From assembly GCF_035920365.1 (NCBI RefSeq), contig NZ_CP109150.1, positions 124,001-188,000 of the forward strand: DNA of 64,000 nt. The letters are read 5' to 3'. The first letter of the stretch is position 1; every line of letters starts with the position of its first letter. Made by a program: the position numbers and the translations under genes. The notes under the pieces were generated by a model. The model did no database searches. It was not told where the DNA came from and saw nothing but the letters and a program-made list of their open reading frames with translations. The DNA is from Micromonospora sp. NBC_01740. Its GTDB lineage: Bacteria > Actinomycetota > Actinomycetes > Mycobacteriales > Micromonosporaceae. This document shows, in pieces, positions 34,153 through 41,628 of the stretch.

Positions 34153-34207
34153 GCGCGATCTGGCGCCTGAACAGCTGAGCGCCATCTGGCGCCTGAACCG
34201 GCTGAGC
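34129..34207 (+). repeat. Three tandem 26-bp copies spanning the tspO stop codon
   Basis: Copies start at 34129, 34155 and 34181. The first encodes the last residues (AIWRLNS) and the stop. The next two repeat the same coding sequence, including a stop triplet, but lie outside the frame. The third copy has drifted by a few bases. Looks like a slippage or short duplication at the gene's 3' end. Confidence 0.85.
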
Positions 34208-34233
34208 CGGGCGACGGAGCACACGACGACGGA

Positions 34234-34264
34234 ACGGGGCCCCGGCGCGCAGCCGGGGCCCCGT
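34234..34264. terminator. Bidirectional terminator between tspO and the M23 peptidase
   Basis: Perfect 13-bp stem (34234-34246 with 34252-34264) with a five-base loop. The two genes converge here; the M23 stop is at 34272. Confidence 0.85.
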
Positions 34265-34271
34265 CACCCGT

Positions 34272-35051
34272 TCAGCAGCGGGGTACGCCGGGGATGTAGC
34301 CGTCGGAGCCGGTGTAGACGTAGGAGTCGGAGATGAAGCGGCCGGAGCCGATCCGGTCCCAGATCGTGCTGGTGCCGTAGGTGCCGGTGACGCTGGTGCC
34401 GCTGGTCTGGCACTGGATGGTCACCCGGGCGCCGTCGGCGACCGTGCCGACGGCGGCGTAGCCGGTGCCGGGGCCGGACCGCACGGTCAGCGCGATCCCG
34501 CTGGTGGTGTTGACCGTGCCGGAGCCGGCGCTGCTGCCGCAGCCGTTGTCGCTGGAGTAGTTCTTCGTGCCCCAGTAGAGGGCGAGCGCGCCGTTGAACC
34601 GCACCTGGATGTCGGCGCCGTTGAGCCGCTGCTCGTAGTGCAGGTGCGGGCCGGTGGAGCCGCCGGTGCTGCCGACCCAGCCGATGACCTTGCCGTAGCC
34701 GACCGCCTGGCCCACGGAGACGTTGAAGCCGTTCAGGTGGGCGTAGTAGGTGTGGTAACCACCCGCGTGGCTGATCCGGACGTACTTTCCGTAACTGGTG
34801 CCGCCGAGATCCGTGACCCGGTCGACGGTGCCGGGCGCGCTCGCCACCACCGCGTCACCGAGGTCGTCGGTGCGGTTGAAGTCGAGCGAGTACGCCGGGC
34901 TGTGGTTGGTCCGGGTCTGACCGGACCAGGACTGCCCGCACGGGAACGGGACCTTGAACGTGGGGGCCGCCATCGCCGGGGCCGCCGGGACGACCAGCGC
35001 GCCCACAGCCAGCAGACCGGCCGCCAGCAGGCCCAACCAGCGCTTGCCCAT
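34272..35051 (-). CDS. Secreted M23 metallopeptidase with SH3-like tail
   Basis: 259 aa from the ATG at 35051, preceded by AGGAGGT. Signal peptide 'KRWLGLLAAGLLAVGALVVPAAPAMAAP'. The M23 domain has 'HSPAYSLDFN' (first metal His and Asp), 'GYHTYYAHLNGFNVSVGQAVGYGKVIGWVGSTGGSTGPHLHYEQRLNG' (HxH motif in PHLHYE). The C-terminal domain 'SGIALTVRSGPGTGYAAVGTVADGARVTIQCQTSG... WDRIGSGRFISDSYVYTGS' is SH3b-like and probably binds the cell wall. It likely cuts peptidoglycan peptide bridges outside the cell. Confidence 0.9.
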   Translation of the reverse strand: MGKRWLGLLAAGLLAVGALVVPAAPAMAAPTFKVPFPCGQSWSGQTRTNHSPAYSLDFNRTDDLGDAVVASAPGTVDRVTDLGGTSYGKYVRISHAGGYHTYYAHLNGFNVSVGQAVGYGKVIGWVGSTGGSTGPHLHYEQRLNGADIQVRFNGALALYWGTKNYSSDNGCGSSAGSGTVNTTSGIALTVRSGPGTGYAAVGTVADGARVTIQCQTSGTSVTGTYGTSTIWDRIGSGRFISDSYVYTGSDGYIPGVPRC

Positions 35052-35096
35052 CCAACACCTCCTATGTCGAAATCCTTCGATCACTGACCTCCAGAG

Positions 35097-35111
35097 TGTC
35101 AGAAAATGACA
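35097..35111. promoter_or_regulatory. Candidate operator upstream of the M23 peptidase
   Basis: TGTCA-GAAAA-TGACA, a perfect inverted repeat with a 5-base spacer, 46 bases upstream of the peptidase start on the minus strand. Partner regulator unknown. Confidence 0.35.
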
Positions 35112-35218
35112 TCGATGGAAAGGGGTCGAATTCCCGTGTGGGAGCGTGCCCAACAGGGGGTTTACGGGTTTCCGGATTGTTACTCGCTCGTGTCCGGATA
35201 GGGGTGGACCAGGCCAGA

Positions 35219-35232
35219 TGCAAGCGCTTACA
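35219..35232. promoter_or_regulatory. LacI-type operator before the sugar ABC operon
   Basis: TGCAAGCGCTTACA, a near-perfect palindrome of the class recognised by LacI/GalR regulators (TGnAAnCGnTTnCA, with a central CG). It lies about 70 bases ahead of the substrate-binding gene. The LacI-type gene at 38788 is the obvious candidate regulator. Confidence 0.75.
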
Positions 35233-35251
35233 TGTGGTGACGCCCATCGGA

Positions 35252-35281
35252 CCGGCGCGGGTTCGATCCCTGACGCGCCGG
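35252..35281 (+). promoter_or_regulatory. Hairpin just upstream of the ribosome site
   Basis: CCGGCGCG (35252-35259) pairs with CGCGCCGG (35274-35281), with a 14-base loop that contains GGTTCGATCCC, a T-loop-like sequence. The stem ends directly in front of the AAGGAAGGAG ribosome site. It may modulate translation of the binding protein. Confidence 0.4.
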
Positions 35282-35298
35282 CAAGGAAGGAGAACGGC

Positions 35299-36639
35299 AT
35301 GGCGTTTGCCAGATCACGCCAGGCTCTCGCGATCGCCGGCGTGCTGGGGCTGGCGCTGAGCGCCACCGCCTGCGGCACCGGCGACGACAAGAAGAGCGAC
35401 ACCGCGGGCTCCGCGGAGTGCGCCGCATACGAGAAGTACGGCGACATCGACGGCAAGAAGGTCAAGATCTACTCGTCGATCCGGGAGATCGAGGCCGACC
35501 GCCTCGCGGAGTCCTGGAAGCAGTTCGAGGACTGCACCGGCATCAAGATCGACCACGAGGGCAGCGGCGAGTTCGAGGCGCAGCTCAACGTCCTGGTCGA
35601 CGGCGGCAACGCCCCCGACCTCGCGTTCATCCCGCAGCCGGGTCTGCTCAAGCGGTTCGTCGACTCGGGCAAGCTCAAGCCGGTCGGCGCCGAGACGAAG
35701 AAGATGGCCGAGGAGAACTACCCGGCCGACTGGCTGAAGTACAGCACCGTCAACGGCCAGTTCTACGGCGCCCCGCTCGGCTCCAACGTGAAGTCCTTCG
35801 TGTGGTACTCGCCGAAGACCTTCAAGGAGAAGGGCTGGACGGTCCCGACCAGCTGGGACGAGCTGATCAAGCTCAGCGACCAGATCGCCGCCACCGGCAC
35901 CAAGCCGTGGTGCGCCGGCATCGAGTCGGGTGAGGCCACCGGCTGGCCGGCCACCGACTGGATCGAGGACCTGATGCTGCGGACGCAGACCCCCGAGGTC
36001 TACGACCAGTGGGTCACCCACGGCATCCCGTTCAACGACCCGAAGGTCGCCGAGGCCCTCGACAAGGCCGGCACCATCCTCAAGAACGAGAAGTACGTCA
36101 ACGGCGGCTTCGGCGGCGTGAAGAGCATCGCCACCACCTCCTTCCAGGAGGCCGGCGTGCCGATCACCACGGGCAAGTGCGCGCTGCACCGCCAGGCGTC
36201 CTTCTACGCCAACAACTGGCCGGAGGGCACCAAGGTGGCCGAGGACGGCGACGTCTTCGCCTTCTACTTCCCGGCGATCGACGCCAGCAAGGGCAAGCCC
36301 GTGCTGGGCGGCGGCGAGTTCGTCGCGGCCTTCAACGACCGCCCCGAGGTCCAGGCCGTGCAGACCTACCTCGCGTCCGGCGAGTACACCAACAGCCGCG
36401 CCAAGATCGGCGACTGGGTGTCGGCCAACAACAAGCTCGACCTGGCCAACGTCCCCAACCCCGTCGACAAGCTCTCCGTGCAGATCCTCCAGGACAAGTC
36501 CAGCGTCTTCCGCTTCGACGGCTCGGACCTGATGCCGGCGGCCGTCGGCTCCGGGACGTTCTGGAAGGCCATGGTGCAGTGGATCAACGGTAAGGACACC
36601 GCGACCGTGCTCCGGGACGTGGAGAGCGGCTGGAAGTGA
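35299..36639 (+). CDS. ABC-transporter sugar-binding lipoprotein
   Basis: 446 aa, ATG at 35299 behind AAGGAAGGAG. Lipoprotein signal with lipobox Cys ('LALSATACGTGDD'). Family-1 solute-binding features: 'KIYSSIREIEADRLAESWKQFEDCTGIKIDHEGSGEFEAQLNVLVDGGNAPDLAFIPQPGLLKRFVDSGKLKPV' and 'KGWTVPTSWDELIKLSDQIAATGTKPWCAGIESGEATGWPATDWIEDLML'. The downstream alpha-glucosidase suggests alpha-glucosides (aglE-type), but the ligand is inferred only. First gene of a five-gene unit under a LacI-type operator. Confidence 0.88.
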   Translation: MAFARSRQALAIAGVLGLALSATACGTGDDKKSDTAGSAECAAYEKYGDIDGKKVKIYSSIREIEADRLAESWKQFEDCTGIKIDHEGSGEFEAQLNVLVDGGNAPDLAFIPQPGLLKRFVDSGKLKPVGAETKKMAEENYPADWLKYSTVNGQFYGAPLGSNVKSFVWYSPKTFKEKGWTVPTSWDELIKLSDQIAATGTKPWCAGIESGEATGWPATDWIEDLMLRTQTPEVYDQWVTHGIPFNDPKVAEALDKAGTILKNEKYVNGGFGGVKSIATTSFQEAGVPITTGKCALHRQASFYANNWPEGTKVAEDGDVFAFYFPAIDASKGKPVLGGGEFVAAFNDRPEVQAVQTYLASGEYTNSRAKIGDWVSANNKLDLANVPNPVDKLSVQILQDKSSVFRFDGSDLMPAAVGSGTFWKAMVQWINGKDTATVLRDVESGWK

Positions 36640-36708
36640 TCTGACCGGTGGGCCGGTCCGCGGGGACGCGGGCCGGCCCACCGGCCGGTCAAGGACCTGG
36701 GAGGGTCG

Positions 36709-37758
36709 ATGGAGTTCGACTTCGCTGCGGAACAGCCGAAGTTCCTCATGCTGATGTACGGGCTGGTCGCCTTCGTCGCGGTGGTGGGCGGTCTGCTCCT
36801 GCTCCTCGACGTGGTGCCGGCCTGGTTCGCCCGCCGCCGGGAGGCGCAGCTCGTCGCTGCCTCCGCGAGCGGCGCCCCGATCCCCCGCCGGCGCAAGCCG
36901 CGCGAGGGTGTCTTCGCGCTTTTCTTCCTGCTGCCCACGCTGCTGCTGCTCGCCATCGGGCTGGTGGTCCCGGCCGTCCGCACCGTGCTGCTGTCGTTCA
37001 TGGACCAGGGCAGCAACGACTGGGTAGGGCTGCGCAACTACGGCTGGATGTTCTCCGAGGACTCCATCGTCCGGGTGTTGCTCAACACTCTGATCTGGGT
37101 GCTCCTCGTCCCGCTGGTGGCCACCACGTTCGGCCTGGTCTACGCCGTGCTGGTGGACAAGGCCCGGTTCGAGGCGGTCGCCAAGTCGCTGATCTTCCTG
37201 CCGATGGCGATCTCCTTCGTCGGCGCCAGCATCATCTGGAAGTTCGTCTACGCCTACCGGGGCGACGGGCAGGAGCAGATCGGTCTGCTCAACCAGATCG
37301 TGGTCAGCCTCGGTGGCGAGCCGAAGCAGTGGCTGCTCGACTCACCGCTGAACACGCTGCTGCTGATCGTGATCATGGTCTGGATCCAGGCCGGTTTCGC
37401 GATGGTGGTGCTCTCCGCCGCGATCAAGGCGATCCCCGCCGACATCGTGGAGGCCGCCCGGCTCGACGGGGTCACCCCGTGGCAGATGTTCTGGCAGATC
37501 ACCATGCCGAGCATCCGGCCGGCGCTGATCGTGGTCGTGGTGACGCTGTCGATCGCCACCCTCAAGGTCTTCGACATCGTCCGGACGTCCACCAACGGCA
37601 ACTACGACACCAGCGTGATCGCCAACGAGATGTACAACCAGGCGTTCCGCTACGGCGAGAACGGGCAGGGCTCGGCGCTGGCGGTGTTCCTGTTCGTCCT
37701 GGTGATCCCGATCGTGATCTACCAGATCCGCAACATCCGTCAGCAGCGGGAGGGCTGA
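36709..37758 (+). CDS. Sugar ABC-transporter permease (MalF/AglF-like)
   Basis: 349 aa, ATG at 36709 with GGGAGG. About seven hydrophobic segments; an extended N-terminus contains an extra membrane segment and an Arg-rich stretch (FARRREAQLV... PRRRKPREG). The EAA loop 'IVEAARLDGVTPWQMFWQITMPSIRPAL' that docks the ATPase is clear. Forms the transport channel with the next permease. No ATPase gene follows, so a shared MsiK-type ATPase elsewhere in the genome is likely. Confidence 0.88.
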   Translation: MEFDFAAEQPKFLMLMYGLVAFVAVVGGLLLLLDVVPAWFARRREAQLVAASASGAPIPRRRKPREGVFALFFLLPTLLLLAIGLVVPAVRTVLLSFMDQGSNDWVGLRNYGWMFSEDSIVRVLLNTLIWVLLVPLVATTFGLVYAVLVDKARFEAVAKSLIFLPMAISFVGASIIWKFVYAYRGDGQEQIGLLNQIVVSLGGEPKQWLLDSPLNTLLLIVIMVWIQAGFAMVVLSAAIKAIPADIVEAARLDGVTPWQMFWQITMPSIRPALIVVVVTLSIATLKVFDIVRTSTNGNYDTSVIANEMYNQAFRYGENGQGSALAVFLFVLVIPIVIYQIRNIRQQREG

Positions 37759-37759
37759 G

Positions 37760-38728
37760 ATGACCACCGCGACGCCCACCGTCGCCGCCGGCACCCAGAA
37801 GACCGGCGGCCGGGGCACCAGCACCGCCGGGCGGGTCCGCAGGCGGCTGAACAGCCGTACCGCGACCGTCGTCTCGATCGTCATCGCGGTGTTCTGGACC
37901 ATCCCCACCTTCGGCCTGTTCGTCTCCTCGATCCGGCCGGAGGACGAGATCAAGAGCAGCGGGTGGTGGAACTTCTTCACCAGCCCGTCGTTCACCCTCG
38001 AGAACTACCAGGAGGTGCTGTTCGGGCGCTCCTCGTCGTCCGGGCAGCTCGCCAGCTACTTCATCAACTCGCTGGCGATCACCATCCCGTCGGTGCTCTT
38101 CCCGATCGCCTTCGCGGCCCTGGCCGCGTACGCGCTCGCCTGGATCAACTTCCGGGGCCGGGACTGGCTCTACGTCGCGATCTTCGCGTTGCAGATCGTG
38201 CCGTTGCAGATGGCCCTGGTGCCGCTGCTGAAGTTCTTCTCCACCGGCGTCACCGTCGGCGGGGTCACCATCCTGCCGGCCTGGGACCTGGTCGACGAAC
38301 AGAAGTTCGCGCAGGTGTGGTTCGCGCACACCTGCTTCGCGCTGCCGTTCGCCGTCTTCCTGCTGCACAACTTCATGTCGCAGCTGCCCGGAGAGCTGAT
38401 GGAGTCGGCCCGGGTCGACGGGGCCACCCACCCGAAGATCTTCCGCAGCATCGTGCTGCCGCTGATCACCCCGGCGCTGGCCGCGATCGGCATCTTCCAG
38501 TTCCTCTGGGTCTGGAACGACCTGCTGGTCGCGCTGATCTTCGCCGGTGGCGGCGACGAGACCGCCCCGCTCACCGTCCGGCTGGCCGAGATGGCCGGCA
38601 CCCGGGGCAACGAGTGGCAGCGGCTCACCGCCGGCGCGTTCGTCTCGATCGTCGTACCGCTGATCGTCTTCCTGTCCCTCCAGCGCTACTTCGTGCGCGG
38701 CCTGCTCGCCGGCAGCGTCAAGGGCTGA
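37760..38728 (+). CDS. Sugar ABC-transporter permease (MalG/AglG-like)
   Basis: 322 aa. The ATG lies one base past the previous stop, so the genes are tightly coupled. Six predicted membrane segments with EAA loop 'ELMESARVDGATHPKIFRSIVLPLITPALAAIG'. N-terminal region is a Thr/Ala-rich cytoplasmic tail. It pairs with the upstream permease to import the sugar bound by the lipoprotein. Confidence 0.9.
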   Translation: MTTATPTVAAGTQKTGGRGTSTAGRVRRRLNSRTATVVSIVIAVFWTIPTFGLFVSSIRPEDEIKSSGWWNFFTSPSFTLENYQEVLFGRSSSSGQLASYFINSLAITIPSVLFPIAFAALAAYALAWINFRGRDWLYVAIFALQIVPLQMALVPLLKFFSTGVTVGGVTILPAWDLVDEQKFAQVWFAHTCFALPFAVFLLHNFMSQLPGELMESARVDGATHPKIFRSIVLPLITPALAAIGIFQFLWVWNDLLVALIFAGGGDETAPLTVRLAEMAGTRGNEWQRLTAGAFVSIVVPLIVFLSLQRYFVRGLLAGSVKG

Positions 38729-38787
38729 GGCGTCTCCGCCGCCGCCGGTGACCCGGCGGCGGCGGAGCTGCACGGAGCGGGGGTAGC

Positions 38788-39834
38788 GTGACGAGGATCG
38801 ATGATGTCGCACGCCTGGCCGGGGTCTCCACCGCCACCGTGTCCCGGGCGCTGCGAGGGCTGCCGACGGTCTCGGCCGCGACCCGGCGCCGGGTGCTCGC
38901 GGCGGCCGAGCAACTGGAGTACGCCGTCTCGCCGAGCGCCTCGCGGCTGGCCGGCGGACGCACCGGCACGGTCGCCGTCGTGGTCCCCCGCATCACCCGG
39001 TGGTTCTTCGGCACCGTCGTCGAGGCGGTCGAGGACATCCTCCAGCAGTCGGGCTACGACCTGCTGCTCTACAACCTCGGCGGGCGGGAGCAGATCCGTC
39101 AGCGGGTGCTGCGCACCGCCAACCTGCACAAGCGCGTCGACGCGATCATGCTGGTCGCCACGCCGCTGCGGCCCGCCGACCTGACCGCCCTGACGAAGCT
39201 GAAGCTGCCCGGGGTGACCATCAGCTCCGGCACGGTGGTGCCCGGCTGGCCCTGCGTACGCATCGACGACGTGGGCGTCGCGCGGACCGCCACCCGGCAC
39301 CTGCTCGACCTGGGGCACCGGCGGATCGCCCACATCTCCGGCGACCCGGACGACGAACTGGCCTACACCACCCACCTCGACCGGCGGCGCGGCTACCGGG
39401 AGGCGCTGCGCGACGCCGGGCTGGTCCCCGACCCCGAGCTCGACGTGGAGTCGCAGTTCACCATCAGCGGCGGCACGCGGGCCACCGAGGAGTTGCTCCG
39501 GCGCGGCGACCCGCCGACGGCCATCTTCGCGGCCTGCGACGAGATGGCGATGGGGGCGATGACCGCGCTGCGCGACGCCGGCCTGCGGGTGCCGCAGGAC
39601 GTCAGCGTGATCGGCGTCGACGACCACGACCTGGCCAGCGTCCTCGGGCTGAGCACGATCGCCCAGCCGGCGGCGGAACAGGGCCGGCTCGCCACGCGGA
39701 TCCTGCTCGACCCGCTGCACGGCCGGGCCCTGCCGCCGGGGAGCACCCCCTACCTCGACACGCCGGGATCACCGGTGATCCTGCCCACTCGGCTGATCGT
39801 GCGTGAATCGACCGCACCACCCCGGGCACACTAA
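38788..39834 (+). CDS. LacI-family transcriptional regulator
   Basis: 348 aa, GTG at 38788. N-terminal HTH 'TRIDDVARLAGVSTATVSRALRGLPTVSAATRRRVLAAAEQLEYAVSPSASRLAGGRTGTVAVVVPRI' and a periplasmic-binding-like sensor domain ('AGLVPDPELDVESQFTISGGTRATEELLRRGDPPTAIFAACDEMAMGAMTALRDAGLRVPQDVSVIGVDDHDLA'). Placed between the permeases and the glucosidase; it probably represses this operon through the palindrome at 35219-35232, with the imported sugar or its product as inducer. Confidence 0.9.
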   Translation: MTRIDDVARLAGVSTATVSRALRGLPTVSAATRRRVLAAAEQLEYAVSPSASRLAGGRTGTVAVVVPRITRWFFGTVVEAVEDILQQSGYDLLLYNLGGREQIRQRVLRTANLHKRVDAIMLVATPLRPADLTALTKLKLPGVTISSGTVVPGWPCVRIDDVGVARTATRHLLDLGHRRIAHISGDPDDELAYTTHLDRRRGYREALRDAGLVPDPELDVESQFTISGGTRATEELLRRGDPPTAIFAACDEMAMGAMTALRDAGLRVPQDVSVIGVDDHDLASVLGLSTIAQPAAEQGRLATRILLDPLHGRALPPGSTPYLDTPGSPVILPTRLIVRESTAPPRAH

Positions 39835-39893
39835 CGGGAACCGGCGACGCCCGGCAGCATCCGACCGTCCGGCTCGACACACGGGAGAAGGCC

Positions 39894-41570
39894 CTGAACA
39901 GCAACCCGACGCACCAGGACACGCCTGCCGGCCCGGCCACCGGTTGGTGGACCAGGGCCACCATCTACCAGGTCTACCCGCGCTCCTTCGCCGACTCCGA
40001 CGGCGACGGGATCGGTGACCTGCCCGGCATCACCGCCCGCCTGGACCACCTCGTGGAACTGGGCGTGGACGCGCTCTGGCTGTCGCCGTTCTACCCGTCG
40101 CCGCAGGCCGACGCCGGGTACGACGTGGCCGACTACCGGGACGTGGACCCGCTCTTCGGCACCCTCGCCGACGCCGACCGGCTGATCGCCGGGGCGCACT
40201 CGCGCGGGCTGCGGGTCATCGTCGACCTGGTGCCCAACCACACGTCGTCGGCGCACGAGTGGTTCGCCGCGGCGCTCGCCGCCGCCCCCGGCAGCCCGGA
40301 GCGCGACCGCTACGTCTTCCGTGACGGCCGGGGGCCGGACGGCGCGCAGCCCCCGAACGACTGGCAGAGCGTCTTCGGCGGGCCGGCCTGGACCCGCGTC
40401 ACCGGGGCCGACGGCCACCCCGGCCAGTGGTACCTGCACCTGTTCGACCCGGGTCAGCCCGACCTCAACTGGGACAACCCCGAGGTCCGGGAGGAGTTCC
40501 TGGAGGTGCTCCGGTTCTGGCTGGACCGCGGCGTCGACGGCTTCCGCGTCGACGTGGCGCACGGCCTGATCAAGCAGGCCGACCTGGCCGACTGGCAGGA
40601 GCCGCAGGAGATCCTCTCCGGTCAGGAGATCGACAAGCCGCGCCCGCCGATGTGGGACCAGGAGGGCGTGCACGAGATCTACCGGGACTGGCGGCGCGTG
40701 CTGGACGGCTACCCCGACGAGCGGGTCCTGGTCGCCGAGGCGTGGGTCGAGCCGGCCGAGCGGCTGGCCCGGTACGTCCGCCCGGACGAGATGCACCAGG
40801 CGTTCAACTTCGAGTACCTGCTGGCCGCGTGGACCGCCCCGGCCCAGTACGCGGTGATCACCCGCTCGCTGGAGGCCACCGACGCCGTCGGCGCCCCGAC
40901 CACCTGGGTGCTCTCCAACCACGACGTGGTCCGGCACGCCTCCCGGCTGGGGCTGCCGATCGGCGAAAAACGGCCCAACGGCATCGGCATCGGCGACCCG
41001 CAGCCGGACGCCGCGCTCGGCCTGCGCCGGGCCCGGGCGGCCACCCTGCTGATGCTCGCCCTGCCCGGCTCGGCCTACCTCTACCAGGGCGAGGAACTGG
41101 GCCTGCCGGAGCACACCACGATGCCCGACGAGGCCCGGCAGGACCCGACCTGGGCGCGCAGCGGTCACACCGAGCGGGGTCGCGACGGCTGCCGGGTGCC
41201 GATCCCGTGGGAGGCCGACGCCCCCTCGTACGGCTTCGGGCCGACCGACGCGAGCTGGCTGCCGCAGCCGTCGCTCTGGGCGGAGTTCGCCCTGGACCGG
41301 CAACGGGACACGCCCGGCTCGACGTACGAGCTGTACCGGACGGCGCTGCGGCTGCGCCGCGAGCACCGGCTCGGCGAGGGCCCGCTGGAGTGGCTCGCCT
41401 CCGGCGACGAGGTGCTCTCGTTCCGCAACGGGGGGCTGACCGTGCTGACCAACTTCGGCGACGCCGCTGTGCCGCTGCCCGCCGGGTCCGAGCTGGTGCA
41501 CGCCAGCGCCCCGCTGGACGCCGACGGCGCCGTGCCCACCGACGTGACGGTCTGGGTCCGCCCGGCCTGA
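39894..41570 (+). CDS. GH13 alpha-glucosidase, apparent CTG start
   Basis: 558 aa. The conserved N-terminal strand 'WWTRATIYQVYPRSFADSDGDGIGDLPGITARLDHLVELGVDALWLSP' must be translated, but the only ATG/GTG/TTG in frame is GTG 40053, which would remove it. An in-frame TGA at 39804 closes the frame upstream. CTG at 39894, six bases after GGGAG (39883-39887), fits the expected start. Catalytic residues: nucleophile Asp in 'GVDGFRVDVAHGL', acid/base Glu in 'VLVAEAWV' and Asp in 'LSNHDVVRH'. It hydrolyses alpha-glucosidic bonds in imported oligosaccharides, releasing glucose. There is no signal peptide, so it acts in the cytosol. Confidence 0.88.
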   Translation: MNSNPTHQDTPAGPATGWWTRATIYQVYPRSFADSDGDGIGDLPGITARLDHLVELGVDALWLSPFYPSPQADAGYDVADYRDVDPLFGTLADADRLIAGAHSRGLRVIVDLVPNHTSSAHEWFAAALAAAPGSPERDRYVFRDGRGPDGAQPPNDWQSVFGGPAWTRVTGADGHPGQWYLHLFDPGQPDLNWDNPEVREEFLEVLRFWLDRGVDGFRVDVAHGLIKQADLADWQEPQEILSGQEIDKPRPPMWDQEGVHEIYRDWRRVLDGYPDERVLVAEAWVEPAERLARYVRPDEMHQAFNFEYLLAAWTAPAQYAVITRSLEATDAVGAPTTWVLSNHDVVRHASRLGLPIGEKRPNGIGIGDPQPDAALGLRRARAATLLMLALPGSAYLYQGEELGLPEHTTMPDEARQDPTWARSGHTERGRDGCRVPIPWEADAPSYGFGPTDASWLPQPSLWAEFALDRQRDTPGSTYELYRTALRLRREHRLGEGPLEWLASGDEVLSFRNGGLTVLTNFGDAAVPLPAGSELVHASAPLDADGAVPTDVTVWVRPA

Positions 41571-41573
41571 CGG

Positions 41574-41628
41574 GTGAGCAAGGGCACCTTCCCCAACGCT
41601 GTGCGTGGGGAAGGTGCCCTTCGCTCAC
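41574..41628. terminator. Long bidirectional terminator, GH13 and MFS genes
   Basis: A perfect 15-bp stem (41580-41594 with 41607-41621; loop 12 bases) extends with GTGAGC (41574-41579) and GCTCAC (41623-41628). Stops of the two converging genes flank it closely. Its sequence resembles a palindromic intergenic element I have seen repeatedly in Micromonospora-type genomes. Confidence 0.9.

Noticed and set aside
35252-35281. tRNA gene or fragment suggested by GGTTCGATCCC.
   Set aside because: The T-loop-like sequence sits in an 8-bp hairpin without D and anticodon arms or an acceptor stem of normal length, so it is not a tRNA.
40053-40055. GTG 40053 as the alpha-glucosidase start.
   Set aside because: It would remove the first conserved strand and part of the (beta/alpha)8 barrel, which the upstream sequence encodes in frame.
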